Shown: positions 62,737 through 64,000 of the stretch, in pieces
How the letters are laid out: every line of letters starts with the position of its first letter
How positions within the stretch are numbered: the stretch's first letter is position 1
Assembly (NCBI RefSeq): GCF_030053835.1
Contig: NZ_CP125655.1
Coordinates: 2,480,001 to 2,544,000 of the forward strand
DNA length: 64,000 nt
Source of the DNA: Cellulomonas sp. ES6
GTDB lineage: Bacteria; Actinomycetota; Actinomycetes; Actinomycetales; Cellulomonadaceae
Direction of reading: 5' to 3'
Position numbers and translations under genes: made by a program
Notes under the pieces: model-generated
The model's database searches: none
Told to the model about the DNA's origin: nothing
The model's input: only the letters and a program-made list of their open reading frames with translations

Positions 62737-63312
62737 GTGCTGCTCTCCGACCGCGACATCTCCGCCGAGCTCGACTCCGGACGGGTCCTGCTCGACCCGT
62801 ACGACCCGGCGATGGTCCAGCCGTCCAGCGTCGACGTCCGGCTCGACCGCTACTTCCGGCTGTTCGACAACCACAAGTACCCGGTCATCGACCCCGCGGC
62901 GGAGCAGCCGGACCTCACGCGGCTCGTCGAGGTCGAGGGGGACGAGCCCTTCGTCCTGCACCCCGGGGAGTTCGTGCTCGGCTCCACGTACGAGCAGGTC
63001 ACGCTGCCGGACGACATCGCCGCGCGCCTCGAGGGCAAGTCGTCGCTCGGCCGGCTCGGCCTGCTCACGCACTCCACGGCGGGCTTCATCGACCCCGGGT
63101 TCTCCGGTCACGTGACCCTCGAGCTGTCGAACGTCGCGACGCTGCCGATCACGCTGTGGCCGGGCATGAAGATCGGCCAGCTCTGCTTCTTCCGGCTGTC
63201 GTCCCCGGCGCTGCGGCCGTACGGCCAGGGCGCCGCCGGGTCGCGGTACCAGGGGCAGCGCGGCCCGACGGCGTCCCGGTCGTGGCAGAGCTTCCACCGG
63301 ACGGACGTCTGA
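62737..63312 (+). CDS. dcd: dCTP deaminase
   Basis: A 191-residue trimeric nucleotide enzyme. [17 protein letters not shown] at the start, [35 protein letters not shown] and [15 protein letters not shown] are hallmark segments; the catalytic Glu lies in VTLELSN. Actinobacterial members are often bifunctional (dCTP to dUMP). GTG 62737. Divergent from the cellobiose phosphorylase gene; the 195-base spacer serves both. Confidence 0.96.
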   Translation: MLLSDRDISAELDSGRVLLDPYDPAMVQPSSVDVRLDRYFRLFDNHKYPVIDPAAEQPDLTRLVEVEGDEPFVLHPGEFVLGSTYEQVTLPDDIAARLEGKSSLGRLGLLTHSTAGFIDPGFSGHVTLELSNVATLPITLWPGMKIGQLCFFRLSSPALRPYGQGAAGSRYQGQRGPTASRSWQSFHRTDV

Positions 63313-63325
63313 GGGCCCTGCCCGC

Positions 63326-64000
63326 ATGACGCTGCTCCCCGCCCTGCCCGCCGGCACCGGTCCCGACCGCGCCGGTGTCGCGCCGCCCCCCGGCCGGCAC
63401 CTGCTCGTGCTGCCGGACGGCGTGGCGACGGACGAGGTCGAGGTGCTCGCGACGAGCCGGTTCCCGGCCGCCCGCTGGGAGCGCCCGCCGCGCATCCCGT
63501 CGGGCCGCCGCTCCACGGGCGCCACGCGCGCGCCGGCGCCGTCCGCCACGCCCGGCGTGCTGCGGGTCGGCCGCCTCTCGACGCTGACCGGGCCGTACGC
63601 CCTGGAGCCGGCGCGCGTGGCGGCGTGGGGGCTCCCCACGGACAGCCGCGTGGCGTGGGTCGTCGACTGCCCGCGCGAGCGCCAGGAGGCGCCGGCGTTC
63701 GGCGGCGACCGGGACGGCCTGCGGCGGGCGTTCGGGGCCGCGGGCCCGGTCCGGGAGGAGCTGCGCGTCGCGCAGTGGCTGGTGGCGGTCGCGCGGCGGC
63801 TGGGCGGCGCGGTGCGGGTCGACTCCGGGGTCGTGCTGGAGCCGGACATGGACGCCGCGCTCGACCTGGTGGTGCTGACCGACCGGTGGGTCGAGCCCGG
63901 GACGGTGCTGGCCGCCGCGCGGCGGGTCGCCCCGCAGGCCCGGCTCGACGGGGCGGGCGCCGCCGCCCCCGGCGTCCCCCGGCCCTCGCCGCAGGACACC
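63326..64000 (+). CDS. Hypothetical protein (3' end off window)
   Basis: An open frame of 225 codons runs to the window edge without a stop. It starts MTLLPALPAGTGPDRAG, 13 bases after dcd. RVAWVVDCPRERQEAPAFGG and VREELRVAQWLVAVARRLGG are its best-conserved-looking parts; SGVVLEPDMDAALDLVVLTD follows. The end is Ala/Pro-rich. No known family is recognised. Downstream position suggests co-transcription with dcd. Confidence 0.75.
   Translation, partial: MTLLPALPAGTGPDRAGVAPPPGRHLLVLPDGVATDEVEVLATSRFPAARWERPPRIPSGRRSTGATRAPAPSATPGVLRVGRLSTLTGPYALEPARVAAWGLPTDSRVAWVVDCPRERQEAPAFGGDRDGLRRAFGAAGPVREELRVAQWLVAVARRLGGAVRVDSGVVLEPDMDAALDLVVLTDRWVEPGTVLAAARRVAPQARLDGAGAAAPGVPRPSPQDT

Overview
The window is very GC-rich DNA with gene order typical of Actinobacteria. 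The best organism clue is the gene at 60046-62541, which encodes a GH94 cellobiose phosphorylase closely resembling, from memory, the enzymes of Cellulomonas gilvus and C. uda. A Cellulomonas-like soil cellulose degrader is the most likely source. Many genes start with GTG, and stop/start overlaps of the GTGA or ATGA kind are common.

Layout: 1-2241 carries two sugar ABC permeases under a LacI-type regulator. 2300-6251 is a copper operon (csoR-copZ-copA, then cutC) with a CsoR operator. 6417-12057 is a peptide/nickel-type ABC uptake operon. 12457-20838 is a haem-precursor cluster: hemE, hemY/cgoX, hemC, hemD, hemB and hemL run leftward and hemA is divergent. 20876-22354 is purB. 22528-24120 is a soluble GAF-GAF chemoreceptor behind a sigma-28-like promoter. 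24305-27196 holds two secreted surface proteins, one with seven chaplin-like repeats and a LAPTG sorting tail. 27385-32582 contains a holin-like membrane protein, an aminotransferase, and a signalling cassette of receiver-PP2C phosphatase, CHASE3 kinase and small receiver. 32739-36416 is a three-gene 2-oxoacid dehydrogenase complex. 36439-51520 holds mostly single housekeeping, copper, redox and regulatory genes, including an iron-box-controlled haem oxygenase.

From about 51520 to 59963 the window turns accessory. It has an 840-base non-coding stretch with a cluster of DnaA boxes, a relict nucleotidyltransferase, a DUF4143-type ATPase, and a roughly 4.8-kb island. The island is bounded by an intact tRNA-Gly(CCC) and a decayed copy of the 3' part of that tRNA. 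It carries a NYN-domain nuclease, a 1110-residue nuclease-methyltransferase (type IIG/ISP-like) and the N-terminal stub of an integrase. After the island come cellobiose phosphorylase behind a CelR/CebR-type operator, dcd, and an unfinished gene at the right edge.

Three genes between 27.9 and 33.9 kb (aminotransferase, small receiver, E1 alpha) each look disrupted by loss of one base in a G or C run. Clustered consensus errors are the simplest explanation, but real frameshifts are not excluded. All domain assignments come from reading motifs; no database search was run.
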